Origin: Chamaelirium japonicum
Taxonomy: Eukaryota > Streptophyta > Magnoliopsida > Liliales > Melanthiaceae
Length of the DNA: 64,000 nucleotides
Reading direction: 5' to 3'
Assembly: GCA_947650365.1 (NCBI GenBank)
Contig: OX393557.1
Span: 28,150,885-28,214,884 of the forward strand
A program made the position numbers and the translations under genes. Below are positions 1 to 13,976 of the stretch, piece after piece. The notes under the pieces are model-generated. The model saw nothing but the letters and a program-made list of their open reading frames with translations. It searched no databases and was not told the DNA's origin. Position 1 is the first letter of the stretch; each line of letters starts with the position of its first letter.

Positions 1-1443
1 TTTGGAGAGGGGGAGCACTTGGGCCGGCCTCTCCCTCTCTATTCCTCTTATAGGGCCGGCCTCCTAGTGTTACAAGCAAGCTAGGGACTGCCCCTAGTAG
101 ATAGGGATGAGAGGGGGCGGTTTTTAGGGTTTCCAAGTGTTTATCGTGAAGCTTGGACGAAAACGCCCTTCACGAAAAGTGAAAAACTGAAAGAGAGGTT
201 GAGTGAGGTGCGCTACTCGTAATCGAGTTCCGTCAGCGCCTATGAGCTCCTGAAATTATTCCGCTCATTCTAAGATCCATTTTTAATATGTTTTGAGCCA
301 TATTTCAGTATTTACCAAAATACCCCTACGGTCCCTAACACATGTGAATTAGGTTCTTAGGGTTCGGGCTTGCGCTCCATCGCGCTACTTCGCATCCAAC
401 GTATCCAACCAGGTCGATGAGCAATTCCTATACGTAACGACAGGGTGGAACCTTCAGGGTTCGAGATCTCTAGCTCCAACCGGATCCCTGATTAACTGTT
501 CTGGTGACACACCGAAAGTTCCGTTAATCAGCCCTAATCCGATTAACCCGCGTAGCCACCCAGAGTGTGACGCGAGTTGAACTCTAGTGATCCTAAACTT
601 ATGTTACTCCCTCGTAATACTGTTCTTTACTATACTCTGATAATCCTTAGTCCCTCATATTACTGGTGCCATAATACGACTCGGGCGGTGGGGAGCACCG
701 TCAGATCCCGATCGATCATCTGACTAGGAATTGATGACTTGTCATCTATAACACCACATATTTTCCGGTGCTATGCCTAGCATTCGGAACATCGTCAGTC
801 ATACTGACAACCACTAGGCCTGGGTTAATTGTATGGACAGATAGACTCATCAAAACACACCCATCTAATACTGGACGTCGAATAACCTATAGGGATTATA
901 TATCACTCAAGCGCCAACCGGATAACCTAACGTACCGTGGTATTCGACTATGGAAGGTCCGCACATATTGGCACATCAAAGTACCACACAACTGGTTGGC
1001 CCAGTATACATAGTCCCTTAGGGTTAATGACAAATTATCTATAGTAGTAAGACGGTTTATGCACCAGTGTCTGAATTACTGAACTGTGCACCGTCTTGGT
1101 TCCTGTTCAACACGATCATCGTGCTTGGTCAGGTGAATGAGAATCCCATATTCCCGTGGTGGAGACTTCACCACATCCTCTACCTGCCAACAACTTGTTC
1201 TCGGTGAAGCGACCGACATCACCTAAGCTGTGAACTAGTTTTAGGTTTACACACAATTGGTCTACTGGGTCTCCCAATCATGGATCCACCATGCGCCTCA
1301 GTGGCCTACTGTGTTTCCTATGGTCCTTTATTATATGTGTATTAACATATACCAAAGTAGTATTCTAATTAAAGCAATAACCAAAGTCATCTTTATTAAT
1401 GTTAATACAGAAAATCCACGCTCAGGACACACGAGCTATAACA
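1..1443 (-). repeat. 3' LTR of the first copia element (partial)
   Basis: Collinear with 7864-9306. It ends on the plus strand in ...ATAACA, that is TGTTAT... on the element strand, which is the expected TG terminus. The part seen holds the U3 end of the element; the rest lies left of the window. Confidence 0.9.
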
Positions 1444-1466
1444 ATCTCCCACTTGGCCTAGCGGGG
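1444..1466 (-). other. polypurine tract of the first copia element
   Basis: Read on the minus strand, the bases just before the 3' LTR are AAGTGGGAGAT, a typical copia polypurine tract that primes plus-strand synthesis. Its position next to the TGTTAT terminus fixes the LTR boundary. Confidence 0.75.
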
Positions 1467-1737
1467 AACAACAGTCTTAACTCCCATGGCATCTACGTGC
1501 TTCTCAAAAGCATTGGTCGGTAATGCCTTTGTGAAAGGGTCCGCCATGTTATCTGCAGACGCCACTTGAGTCACTGCAACCTCCCATCGCTTCTGCAAGT
1601 CCCGGATAATGTAGCATTTCCGCTCGATATGCTTACTCTTCTGGTGATATCTTGGCTCCTTAGATTGTGCTACCGCTCCACTATTGTCGCAGTAAAGGAT
1701 AATAGGATCTTGAGCTCCTGGTACACATCCTAAGTCT

Positions 1738-4700
1738 GTGAGGAACTTCTTGAGCCATACCGCCTCCTTGGTTGCTTCGTATACCGCAATGTACTCAGCC
1801 TCTGTCGTCGAATCCGTGATGCATCCCTACTTCACGCTCCTCCAACTGACAGCTCCTCCTCCCAATGAAAACACAAACCCTGATGTCGATCTCCTAGATT
1901 TCGGATCTGATGCAAAGTCAGAATCCGTATACCCAATTGGCATCAGTTCCTGTGAAGAGTAAACTAACTCATAATCTCTCGTCCTACGGAGATACTTAAG
2001 TATACTTTTCACAGTAGTCCAGTGCCCTGGACCCGGATTTGACTGATACCTGCCCATCATACCTACTGTATAGCATATATCTGGTCTCATGCACTGCATA
2101 GCATACATTAAACTCCATACAGTCGAAACATAAGGTATCTTCTGTATCTCTGCCCTCTCCTCAGGTATCTTAGGACCCTGATCCTTAGACAATTTTATTC
2201 TATATCTGAATGGAACCAGTCCCTTCTTGGAGTTATGCATACTAAATCTGACCAAGATAGTATCTATATAGGCTGACTGTGACAGCGAGAGAGTCTTGTT
2301 CTGGCGATCTCGAGTGACCTTGATCCCCAGAACATAACTCGCTTCACCCAGGTCTTTCATGTCAAATTGACAGGATAACCACACCTTCATTGTAGACAAC
2401 GTTCCAACATCATTTCCATTGAGCAGAATATCGTCCACGTAAAGTACCAGAAAAACTACTGTAGTCGTATTGCTCCTTTTATAAACACATGATTTATCCA
2501 CGTTCTGTTCAAATCCATAAGACTGGATAGCCTGATCAAAATGCATGTTCCAACTTCTGGATACTTACTTCAGTCCATAAATGGATTTTTGCAACTTGCA
2601 CACCAGACTTTCCTGATCTTTTGCGACAAAGCCTGGAGGCTGGGACATATAGATGTCTTTTTCCAAATCCCCATTGAGGAATGCGGTCTTGATGTCCATT
2701 TACCAGATCTCCCAATCATAATGGACTACAATGGACAAGAGGATCCGGATTGACTTAAGTATAGCCACTGGCGAAAAGGTTTCATCATAGTCGATCCCTT
2801 CTCGCTGAGTATAACCCTTAGCGACTAGTCTAGCTTTATAAGTCTCAACGGTACCATCTGGACCTCATTTTCTTTTATACACCCACTTATACCCAATAGG
2901 TTTAATGTTGTGAGGTGGTGTTACAAGTGTCCAGACTGAGTTTTGAGACATCGATGTCAGTTCTGCCTCCATGGCTTTCTGCCATGCTGCATGGTCAGAA
3001 GATACCATTGCTTCGTCATAGTTCAGAGGATCATCATCCTGAAACTCTAGATCTACCAAGAAGGCTTCTCCAATGTATCTATCAGGAGCTCTTGTAGTCC
3101 TCCTACTGTAACGAGTCTGCGGTGGTTCCATAGGAGTCGATTCTACAATATCATTTATCTTAGTGGTATCGACTCCCACTACGTTTTCTGTCTGCGTACT
3201 CCTATCAGTATCAAACAATTCTTCAAGGACTACTTTACTAGTGGGCTTATGGTTTATTAAATAATCATGCTCCAGGAACACAGCGTTGATCGAGACGATA
3301 ACCTTTCTATCCTCAGGATTATAAAATAAACCACCCTTTGTCCCTTTTGGATACCCAACGAACATACATACCTTAGCCTTTGACTCCATCTTATTTCGCT
3401 TGTCCTTTCGCACATGTGCTGGACAACCCCAAATCCTAAAGCATTGTAGGCTTGGCTTTCGCTTCAACCACAGCTCCCAAGGAGTTAGAGGTACTGACTT
3501 TGATGGAACAAAGTTCAAAGTATATACTGTCGTCTCTAGGGCATATCCCCAAAAACAGGTGGCAATATTGCATAACTCATCATAGTCCGAACCATGTCTA
3601 ACAAAGTTCAGTTTTTTCTCTCAGATACACCATTTTGTTGTGGTGTCCCTGGTGCAGTCAACTGAGATACGATCCTATGCTCACACAGTTACCCAATAAA
3701 TTCATCCGATAGGTATTCACCTTCTCGATCTGATCGAAGAGACTTGATACTCTTACCCATTTGCTTTTTTGCTTCAGCTCTGAACTCCTTGAACTTATCA
3801 AAGGATTCAGACTTTCGCCGTATTAGGTATATATATCCAAACCTCGAATGATCATCCGTGAAGGTGATGAAATACTCGAAGCCTCCTATTGCACGGACAC
3901 TTATAGGCCCACATACATCAGTGTGTACCAACTCTAATACCTCCTGAGATCTGCTACCTTTGGTTCGGAAAGATCTTTTAGTCATCTTGTCTTCCAGGCA
4001 AGACTCACACGTTGGTAGGCTTTCTGAAATATCTGAACTTAAAAGTCCTATCTTAACCAACCTGTGAATCCTGTCTGAGGTTATGTGTCCAAGCCTTAGA
4101 TGCCAAAGGAGTGTTGGATTATCTAAGAAATTTTTTCTTTTAAATGAATTAACTATACAGGCTTCAGTTATGTTATCCTGCTTATAATTGGAGTTAATTA
4201 CATAGAGACCATTCTGTGTTTTTTCCTTATAAACAAAGGAACCATTCAATTTAATTAACATACCAGAAGCTTCAAATAAAACTGAAAAACCTTTATTATT
4301 CAATAAGGAAACAAAAATTAAATTTCGTCCCAAGGACGTCACATAAAGTATGTCTCTAAGTAATAAAATTCTTCCATCAAGAAACTATACAAGACGACAT
4401 CTCCAACTGCTTCAGTCTCTGCCACGACCTCAGTTTTTATGCTTAGGATTATCTTTCCATCATCCAGTTTTCTTGTCTCCTTGAACCCCTACAATTTTAT
4501 TGCAAGCATGGTTAGTGGAACCAGAATCCATAAAATTGGAGAACAACTACATGCTACAAGGGATTCCACTATGTGGATTTGAGATATACCTATCTCAGCC
4601 TTTTTGGGAGCCGCGCGGCAGTCACCCTTCTAGTTCCCCTTCTTGCCATATCGGAAATATTTTCCTTTAGGCTTTGCCGGACCATACTGCTTAGGAACCT

Positions 4701-5406
4701 GCGACTACACTTGGCCCATCTTCACGGGCTTCTTAGATTTTCTTTTCTGAAACTTGCCTTTGGCTTTCAGAGAAGACTTCTGCTCTATGTTCAGGGATTG
4801 GGCTCCTGCCTTCATCCGGTCCTCTGCCGCCTGGAGCGCCGCTAGGAGCTCTGCGTTAGATATATCCAACCGGTTAAGGTTAAAGTTGGTAACAAAGCCC
4901 TCAAACACTCCTGACAGAGATGCGAGGAAAATATTGGTCTGGATCTCTGCATCCAAGATGACATCGAAGGAACCAAGCTCATTCACATAGCCAAACAATT
5001 TCAGCATATGATCCCGAACTAAAGTCCTCTCTGCCATCTTTGTGGACACCAATTTCTTGATGGTCAGGTAATGAGTTACCCGACTACGACCCTCGAATAT
5101 TTCTTTTAAATAGAGCATCATGTCTGAAGCAAAGGGCATGTCTTTGACTTATTTCTGAAGGACGGTCTGCAAGGATGCCACTATATAGCACTTGTACATC
5201 TCATCAGCATCTAGCCAGTTTTTCTATTCCTTCAACTGAGCCTCAGTAGCACTTGGTCCCGGCATGGCCGGTTGAGGGGTGCTTAGGGCAATTGTGTGTT
5301 TGCCAACCCTTAGGATGAGCATCAGGTTACACTTCCAGTCCTCGTAGTTTTGTCCCGTAAGTTTGTTATCATTAAGGATGGAGGCAAGGGGGTCGAGCTT
5401 GGTCAT
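1738..5406 (-). pseudogene. gag-pol remains of the first copia element
   Basis: Minus-strand reading gives, from right to left: a copia gag (about 4705-5406, with the LTGQNYEDWK word of the N-terminal gag domain), a GAG-pre-integrase and integrase core (about 3689-4342, with the H-R-L-G-H and CESC zinc-binding words and the TDDHSR part of the catalytic core), integrase C-terminus and RT start (2865-3518), RT with the YVDD catalytic motif and RNase H (about 1827-2546). The coding sequence is broken in several places. Treated as a fossil. Confidence 0.88.
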
Positions 5407-7341
5407 AATTTCTGTAAATAATAATTTAAAGCAAAAATTAGGGTCTACTACAATCTATTTTATAGAATTTAAAAATAGATAATATTTATATCAGCCGCTA
5501 TGTCTTCACTATCTCATATGGAGACATCCAGGAATCTAAATTCCCTGGGCTCGAGCACTGAGACTATCGGCCTTGAATTGAAGACAACATCTCGGTAAGA
5601 GTATGCAATCGCTTCTACCAACGGAGTTTTTATGACCCATTCTTTATTAGAATTACCCATGAAAGATCTCCTAGTCTCCTTTTGTCCAGCTTTGTGTGAC
5701 CCGCGTGCACAGTAACGACGGCTTCACACAAGCTTTCGGATGCTTCCCATAAATCTAGTTGTGTCGGCAGGGGGGTTCATAGGCTCCTGCGATGCAGGAA
5801 AAAAACCGTCACCCACTGCCACCGACATTCTCTCCATGTCCCGAAGGAAACCACTATGCGAACCAGCATGGAAGGAAACATAGCTCTCACCCGGTGGGAA
5901 TATCGAACTGCGTACCTCCCACCCAGACCCTTAGCCGGTTGATTGTGGAGGCCAGGGGCTCCCCTTTGGAGGGAACCTCTTACACATCCATTCTTTATGA
6001 GGTTTTATGCATATCTAGAAAGGTCACGACCTCCTAGACTTAGACCCTAGTCTACCGTGCTCCCACTAGGATTACAAACCTTCCCGCAAAGCATTAGTAT
6101 CCTTGGAAAATATCATAGTCCCTACCTTGAATACTCAGCTTTTGCCTTTCTTGCAAGGATCACATTATATAGATTCCAAGGATCCCGATACTTCACGAGT
6201 TTGCTCATAATCCTAAGATCTGGAGCCTAGTCTAAGGTCAATGTGGAAAGGACTCCCACTAGAATGATACCTCGTTCACAATTTAATACCTGATGTCATA
6301 GTACACCTCATCTCATTATAGATTTCGATGCTGGCCAAATAGGGACATCCGATAACCTCCGCCGGACCTCAACCTAATGGTGGCATAACCAAATCGTGAT
6401 GAGTTCACACTACTATCAAACGTCAAATAGAAATGGGTATCACTTAGTAGAATCCTAACCTAACTTGGCCGCTAGGACCATGTGGAGAAAAGGCATCCCA
6501 CTAGGGTTATCATACTTGTTATGGGGACATTAGTTATCTCTTAACAAATCTGACACTGTGTCTATCTCGGTATACAGTACTTGGCTACCTGAACTACCAC
6601 GAGGGCGGTTACCACCTTTCCTTTTAGCTAGCCATCGGATTCGCACGTGTTAGAACCATATAGAGACACCGATAAATCCATAAGCTTAGTACTAACCCTA
6701 AACCTGATCTAGAGACAAACTCACAAGCAAGATAGATAATTAAATTATCATCGGGGTTCTCTAAACACTAAGAAAGAGAACAATAGAAAAATATCCAAAC
6801 TGAATCAAGTCCAGGGTCCGATCCCTGAACCTGAATAGCACAGCCAAGATATCCTGTTCTTTCGTTCTGCACTATCTCTGACGACGATCTCGATCATCGC
6901 CAATGTGCACGATTTCGCCGAGTTTTTGTACTCCATGGTACCGCTTGCCCGAACCGTGGATGTAGCATTATCTCCTTCTTCCAGTGACCGAAAAACTAAC
7001 ACACTCCGAGCAAGTGCTCGTTCGTGTATAATTTCACTAGAAAGAAAAGGAAACAATCCTAGAAAACATGGCCAGGGAACCGAGGGTGGTCAACCTCCAC
7101 CCCCGCCCATCTAGAGTCTTAAAATCCACAAGCATAATAATAATCAATGCAAAATTAAATTCGGGGTCCGACCCCCGGAGGCATCCAATCATAGATTACT
7201 ATTCAGTACGGTACCTGCAAAAAGATGATACATAGCACAATCCATATGCATGATCTACGTCGAACCCCGACAAAAACATATGCCATCATATATTCGCATG
7301 ATGTTTTCACGAATTCATGAATGAAACACATACCAAAGCGT
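5407..7341 (-). other. long untranslated leader of the first copia element
   Basis: About 1.9 kb separates the primer site from the gag start, long for a copia element. I see no convincing coding sequence here. A loosely repeated module with the word CTCCCACTAG recurs near 6060, 6250 and 6500. Short open frames near 6805-7114 have no recognisable family. Confidence 0.55.
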
Positions 7342-7353
7342 GCTCTGATACCA
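7342..7353 (-). other. primer binding site (initiator Met-tRNA type)
   Basis: On the minus strand this reads TGGTATCAGAGC, the canonical sequence complementary to the 3' end of plant initiator tRNA-Met, two bases inside the 5' LTR end (CCAACA at 7356-7361 on the plus complement). This fixes the element's orientation and its 5' LTR. Confidence 0.9.
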
Positions 7354-7355
7354 AT

Positions 7356-9306
7356 TGTTGGAATTGGATCCGCTTATCAGAGTTGCAGCGAAAGCAAAAA
7401 ATAGATCCAAAGATCATACGGTGTATGTTTCATTACAATTAATTTTACAAAACAATCTACATGCAAATCTATGATCTTAGCATATGTGCAGACACCCTAG
7501 AGGCATACGACGATCTACGAAAGACATGCATGTATCTAGTTAGGTGTTTAGAATCATCATACCTTGTGGATCTATGATCCGGAGAGAACGGAACAATGAT
7601 GAACCACACGTGAATCGCAAGGGAAGCTGTTGGATAACACCTTGTCCTTTGTAAATTGAGGAATCCTCGAAGTTCTATCTCTGAGTGCAAGGACTACGAG
7701 CCGACGGAGGAATTCGTTGCGAAGACGATGGCTAGCCACGAGATCTCCTCCTTCTCTTTCTCTCTTCTTCCTTCTCCTTCCTTCCTCCTTCTTCTTCCTT
7801 CTTCTTCCTCTTTCTTCCTTGGCCGAAACCTCAGAGAGGGAGAGAGGGATAGGGGGTCGGGTTTTTGGAGAGGGGAAGCACTTGGGCCGCCCCCTCCCTC
7901 TCTATTCCTCTTATAGGGCCGGCCTCCTAGTGCTACAAGCAAGCTAGGGCCAGTCCCTAGTAGATAGGGATGAGAGGGGGCAGTTTTTAGGGTTTTCAAG
8001 TGTTTATCGTGAAGCCTGGACGAAAACGCCCTTCACGAAAAGTGAAAAACTGAAAGAGAGATTGAGTGAGGTGCGCTACTCGGAATCGAGTTCTGTCAGC
8101 ACCTATGAGCTCTTGGAATTATTCTGCTCATTCTAAGATCTATATTCAATATGTTCTGAGCCATATTTTAGTATTTACCAAAATACCCCTACGACCCCTA
8201 ACAAATGTGAATTAGGTTCTTAGGGTCCGGGCTTGCTCTCCATCGCGCTACTTCGTATCCAACGTATCCAACCAGGTCAGAGAACAATTCCTATACGCAA
8301 TGACATGGTGGAACCTTCAGGGTTTGGGATCTCTAGCTCTAGCCGGATCCTTGATTAACTGTTTCGGTGACACACCGAAAGTTCTGTTAATCAGCCCTAA
8401 TCCGATTAACTCGCATAGCCACCCAGAGTGCGACACGAGTTGAACTCTAGTGATCCTAAACTTATGTTACTCCCTCGTAACCCTGTTATCTACTATACTC
8501 TGATAATCCTTAGTCCCTCCTATTACTGGTGCCATGATACGACTCGGGCGGTGGGGAGCACCGTCAGATCCTGATCGATTATCTAACTAGGAATTGATGA
8601 CTTGTCATCTATAACACCACACACCTTCCGGTGCTATGCCTAGCATCCAAAACATCGTCAGTCATACTGACAACCACCAGGCCTGGGTTAATTGTGTGGA
8701 CAGATTGACTCATCAAAATGCACCCATCCAACACTGGACGTTGGATAACCTGTAGGAATTACATGTCACTCAAGCGCCAGCCGGGTAACCCAATGTACCA
8801 TGATATTGGACTATGAAAGGCCCGCACACGTTGGCACATCAAAGTACCACACAACTGGTTGGCCCAGTGTACATAGTCCCTCAGGGTTAAGGATAGATTA
8901 TCTATAGTAGTAAGACGGTTTATGCACCAGTGTCTGAATCACTGAATTGTGCACCGTCTTGGTTCCTGCTCAACACGATCATCGTGCTTGGTCAGGTGAA
9001 TGGGAATTCCACGTTCCTGTGGTGGAGACTTCACCACATCCTCTACCTGCCAACAGATTGTTCTTGGTGAAGCAACCGACATCACCTAAGCTGTGAACTA
9101 GTTCTAGGTTTACACACAACTGGTCCACTGGGTCTCCCAAGCATGGATCCACCATGCGCCTCAGTGGCCTACTATGTTCCCTAGGGTCTTTTATTATATG
9201 TGTATTAACATATACCAAAGTAGTATTTTAATTAAAGCAATAACCAAAGTCATCTTTATTAATGTTAATACAGAAAATCTACACTCAGGACACACGAGCT
9301 ACAACA
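7356..9306 (-). repeat. 5' LTR of the first copia element (complete, 1951 bp)
   Basis: Begins TGTTGTAGCTCG and ends ...CCAACA on the element strand. It contains a pyrimidine-rich stretch on the plus strand near 7740-7830 and the word GGGCCGGCCTCC. Open frames across 7656-7999 are low-complexity and lie inside the LTR, so they are not called genes. Confidence 0.9.
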
Positions 9307-9887
9307 ATATGAAGACACCATCGCCCAACCCCCTAGCCGACGTGGGACAAGACCCAACACTCATCACAAAAGTTAAACTTATCCTAAGTCAGATGAGAAT
9401 CATCTAACCCCATGGAATTAGTCATCTAATGAGAGTCATAAGAAAGATAATGTCAATGGTCATTGCATGGGGGTTTCATTATTCCCCCTTTTCTATGCCC
9501 TCTATCTTTTTCTTCCTCCTTCTCTCTCCTCTTTTTTTGCTTATCCACCACACGCAACATAAAGTAACCAACAATCGTGTTCGATGATTGTTGTGAGGAT
9601 CGATAATCTAATGAATCTCTGCATATTATTTTAATTAGCAATATAGTATTAAAGCCTAGAGCTCAAATCTTCTTAGATATATGGGTATTTTTTAAGGGCT
9701 TTGAGTTTTGCATATTCTAAACACCCCCGCCCCCCTTTTTTTTTTCTTCTTCTTGTGTATCATGATTAACTACCCAAGCGTCTAGACAAACCCATAGAGA
9801 ATTGGTTAAAAAAGTAGTTAGGACTTGCCGACGAAATGGATATCCACAATAAACAACAAGGTTAGTGAACTAAACCATCTAAAGAAA
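9307..9887. other. non-genic, no clear feature
   Basis: Flank of the copia element. A stretch at about 9315-9370 carries a GACGTGGGACAAGACCCAAC word that often starts plant LTRs (read on the minus strand), so it may be a scrap of another element. Otherwise AT-rich sequence without a recognisable gene. Confidence 0.4.
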
Positions 9888-10177
9888 GGGATTTTTGTGT
9901 AAGCCCCTCTAAAAATATTGATATTATCGATAATTTGCTCATCCTTTTAAGTTTTATAAATAACATCCTCATATTTCTGCTATTTACTAACCCCCACTAC
10001 TGTGACCTTTTCGCCATCGAGTTAAATAAATAAAGCTTAAAATATGAGGGGGGTGAAAAAGTCACGAAGGGGAGTTTTGTAAATATCAGAATGTGTGTCG
10101 GGTTATTCATAAAATGTAAAAAGGTGCTGGGGTTATCTATAAAATCAATATTGTTGGGGCGTTATATATAAAAATCT
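9888..10177. mobile_element. foldback MITE, probably Mutator-like
   Basis: The ends are inverted copies: GGGATTTTTGTGTAAGCCCC at the left pairs with AGAGATTTTTATATATAACG at the right when reversed, and the pairing continues inward. Flanking nonamers CTAAAGAAA (9879-9887) and CTAAAACAA (10178-10186) agree at 7 of 9 positions, fitting the 9-bp target duplication of Mutator-type elements. No coding capacity. Confidence 0.6.
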
Positions 10178-10334
10178 CTAAAACAAAGGTTGACGGTTGC
10201 GATGAGAAAGGATAGTGTCTGTGCAAGAATTAGTCACGGAGGTGATGATGGGGACCGCATGAAAAACATGCTGCCTTTTTTGGCTACGAGAGTTCTTTGA
10301 GGTGTGAATGCGCTCTCCTTTTCTTCATTAAAGC

Positions 10335-11147
10335 TATTTGAACAAACTGGTTTGACAATCTCCTTGACAAACCAGACCCATGGAGTGGTGGTGGGGCCCG
10401 CTTGGTGTGAATGCCGATGCATGGAGAAGAGCGTGTTGATAGACTCTGGGGGCAGTGTGGGTCCCATGATTATATGGTCCATAGGATGTGCTAAAAAAAT
10501 TTCCAATGAACTAAGCCTTGAGCCCCGCCACCACTTCATGAGTAGAGATGTCAACGGATCGGCTTCGAATCGGATTAGACTATATCCAAATTCGATCCGT
10601 TAAGTAAACGGATTATCGAATTCAGATCGTTATCGGATCATCGGATCAAAAAATCCAATCTAAATCCGTTTCAATATGGATCGGATCGGATCGGATTTGG
10701 ATCAGAATTCAGATCATGGATAGGAGTACATCGGATAGTTGTGATATCGTTGAGCATCGAATACATAGAAGAACAATCGATTCTGAACTTGGGACTCGGA
10801 AGGACTAGGATAAAATCTTAGTCTCGATCAGGGTACCATGGGAATCACTTTTATATTAAGCTTTATGACCTTAGATTTAAAGTAATATAATCTAATAATT
10901 GTTAAGATATAATATATTATATTATAGTTTGTCGGATCGGTTTCTTAATGGATTGGATCGGTCTAACTCCATATCCGATTTGTTAAACAAATGATTATCG
11001 TATTCGAACCGCCATCGGATTATCAGATCAAAAAAACCTATTCATATCAAGCTTAATGGATCGGATTCGGATTAAAATCCGATCCATTGACCGTTGTATT
11101 TATGGGTCTAATTTGTCAATGAATTGTCAAACCAGTTTGTTCAAATA
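10335..11147. repeat. inverted repeat pair surrounding an hAT MITE
   Basis: About 46 bp at 10335-10380 recurs inverted at 11103-11147, sharing the word AACAAACTGGTTTGACAAT. The hAT MITE 10543-11098 lies between them. The pair may be the terminal repeats of an older MITE invaded by the hAT element; no target duplication was found outside. Confidence 0.5.
10543..11098. mobile_element. hAT-type MITE (TAGGG-terminus family)
   Basis: Starts TAGAGATGTCAACGGATCGG and ends with the complementary-looking ATCCATTGACCGTTGTA. Octamers TTCATGAG (10535-10542) and TTTATGGG (11099-11106) agree at 6 of 8 positions, as expected for an old hAT target duplication. The interior is built from repeats of the words CGGATC and GATCCG and codes for nothing. 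Confidence 0.65.
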
Positions 11148-12121
11148 CCAATCTTTGATCTTTTTTTGGAAAGGTTGACTGTGCGATCATTGTCACGTAT
11201 AGCACATAGTCGGCACACATGTGCTGACGTGCCGTATCGGAGAACAATTTTGTTCCAACCTCCTTAATGTGGTTGGAGCATTAACCTCTCATTGGTCCAT
11301 TTGAAAGGCATGTATGTCATTTCACACTATCCATCATGGTGAAATGACCAAAAGCCCTCTAAATTGACAAATGTAAGAGAGGGGAATGCTCCAACCTCTC
11401 TAACTGTTGGCCAGAGCCTATCAACACACTCTAAGTGCTGGGGGGCACTACCCCCATGTAACGGAGCCGGCCACCCATGTCTCTTGAATCGCAGGGGGCC
11501 CATGGTTGTAGCCTACTCAGGATGTGCTGAAAATTTTTCCCACAGGAAGGTGGCCGATGCACGCCACGTCCCAACTTGCGTGTCACGTATGTCTGAATAA
11601 CACTGCTGGGGGTCAGTAGGAAAATGCTATGCAGCCAACTCATTTGCCAACTTCACATGACACAATCACGGCCGTTTATTGCATCCAACCCATATCCATG
11701 AATACCATTAGTGATATTTAAAATGTCATGAGTTTCAAAATGTCACAAGTGACTTGCATCCAGCCAATGAGCAACTGCCAGCGGGCACCTCCATGTAGAG
11801 TTGGCAATCAAAAATTGACAAACAAATTAGCTATATAGTTTTATTTAGGTAAATAGTAACTTAAGTCCATCTTTTTCCAGCACTTGCGAAGCGGGGCTAA
11901 GTTTTTTTAAAAGGGACCAAGAGGTCACCTGTTTGTGTTCCTGGACAAGATAGATCTCTTGGATAATTATCTTTAAAACTAAGACTTTTATGATACTTAT
12001 TTTCAGATCTAAAACTATTGTTGCATGTAAATACATAAATTTATATATAAATAAAATTAACAAGGAAAAAGAGAAAGAGGTGGCTTGGGATCGAAGCGCG
12101 CTAGACGCTGTCCTAAGAACT
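11148..12121. other. non-genic stretch
   Basis: No gene is seen. A segment at about 11958-12017 recurs inverted at 13973-14029, on the right flank of the (TA)n run, showing that this neighbourhood was rearranged together with the direct-repeat unit that follows. Confidence 0.4.
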
Positions 12122-13504
12122 TAATTGCCCTCCACGTACGGAGCTCCCGGTAAGCGCTCCTAGAGATACGACGACCCCGGTGATATCCACCATCCTTCTC
12201 GTCGGTACGTCTTCAAGAAAGACATGCGAACCCAATCTTTCTTTCAAGAACCCAGCAACTACTAGAATGAAAAATGTTGAAAACCTCAAAACAATAGTTC
12301 ATCATGGGGAGGAAGAAGAGATTATATTTTTTGTATGTATTGCTTCTTCCCACTAGTCTCTGTTTATAGATGAAGAGACATAATAGTGATATTAAGCACC
12401 ATTCAAAAAATATAACGTCTCCCATGCAAATAGCTTTAAGTGGTTTAATTGCTAACCATTAAGCAATGGTTGGTCTTTTGTAACGCTCACATGCAAATTA
12501 CTATAATTGGTTTAATTGCTAGCCATTTAAATATTTATAGAAAATGGCTAATAAAATATTTAATGAAAATAACTAAATATTAAATATAAAAATTGATTTT
12601 TTTAAAAAAACACCACCAACAATCCCCCATATTTTTTAAAAAAACATCAAATAATGAATATTCAAAATTTTAAATTGAAAATAAAAGATTTTTGTTGGAT
12701 TCTTTATATTATGCAATAGGTGAAGGTACCTTCCGGTTTGAACCTTCACTTAGTGATAATTGGATCCATCTGTGGGTCCTTGGTGGACTACGCCTTGAAC
12801 TAGGCCCATTTATCAGACTTCTTCAAAAACACACATAGTATAGAAAGATTGGAGTTCTAAACGGGTTTTCGCGTACACAGCCATGCGCAAGATATCTCAT
12901 ATGTGTTTTAGAAATTGCCCTATTCTATTTGTCGCGGCTCTCACGACTCCACACATGTCGGTGAATCCTCTAAGGGTGCGAGCAAGGTAGCACCCTGCCT
13001 CATGGGTCTTGGATATATTAAGAGTATAAACTCAACCTAACCCTTTGCTTTATGAGCACTGGCGCCCTAGGGATGGGAGGTGAGATCAGTGCTCCTCATA
13101 ATCACCAATGCGGTTTGTTTCTAGCCATTGAACCTCCGTGAGGTTGGGTTCCTACCATGGTGATCTTTCATATGGGCTTCACCTTATCCCCCTCGACGCT
13201 TCTAAGACATAATTCCTAGATAGACCTTTTTGGTATTAATCAGTCACACTGATTCCACTTTAAGAAGTGGATATTAATGTCATCTCATGACTTTAACCTT
13301 TTAGGTCTTAATTTTGTAGTTAGTTAACTTTGTCTTCACCCGGGTGATTTCATCTTTACTATTCTACAGAACAACACACAACACAAAAATATGGATGTTT
13401 CATTAGTTTCTTTCATAAAAGTGAGTCGACTTACTCGGATCAACTTACAAGTGATTTTAAACTCTATTAGCTTCTAAAGTGATTTTCAGTGAATATATAT
13501 ATAT

Positions 13505-13976
<472 letters not shown>

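Larger units (their letters stand above)
1..9306 (-). mobile_element. Ty1/copia LTR retrotransposon, broken, left LTR cut by window edge
   Basis: On the minus strand the order is 5' LTR (7356-9306), primer site, leader, gag, integrase, reverse transcriptase, RNase H, polypurine tract and 3' LTR (1-1443). Base 1 matches base 7864 of the other LTR, so about 0.5 kb of the 3' LTR lies outside the window. The integrase-before-RT order defines copia. LTRs near 1.95 kb would fit the Tork/Angela side of copia, but the lineage is inferred, not tested. The coding part has several breaks and cannot be active. The LTRs differ at several sites per hundred bases by eye, so the insertion is not very recent. 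The target duplication cannot be checked because one flank is missing. Confidence 0.92.
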
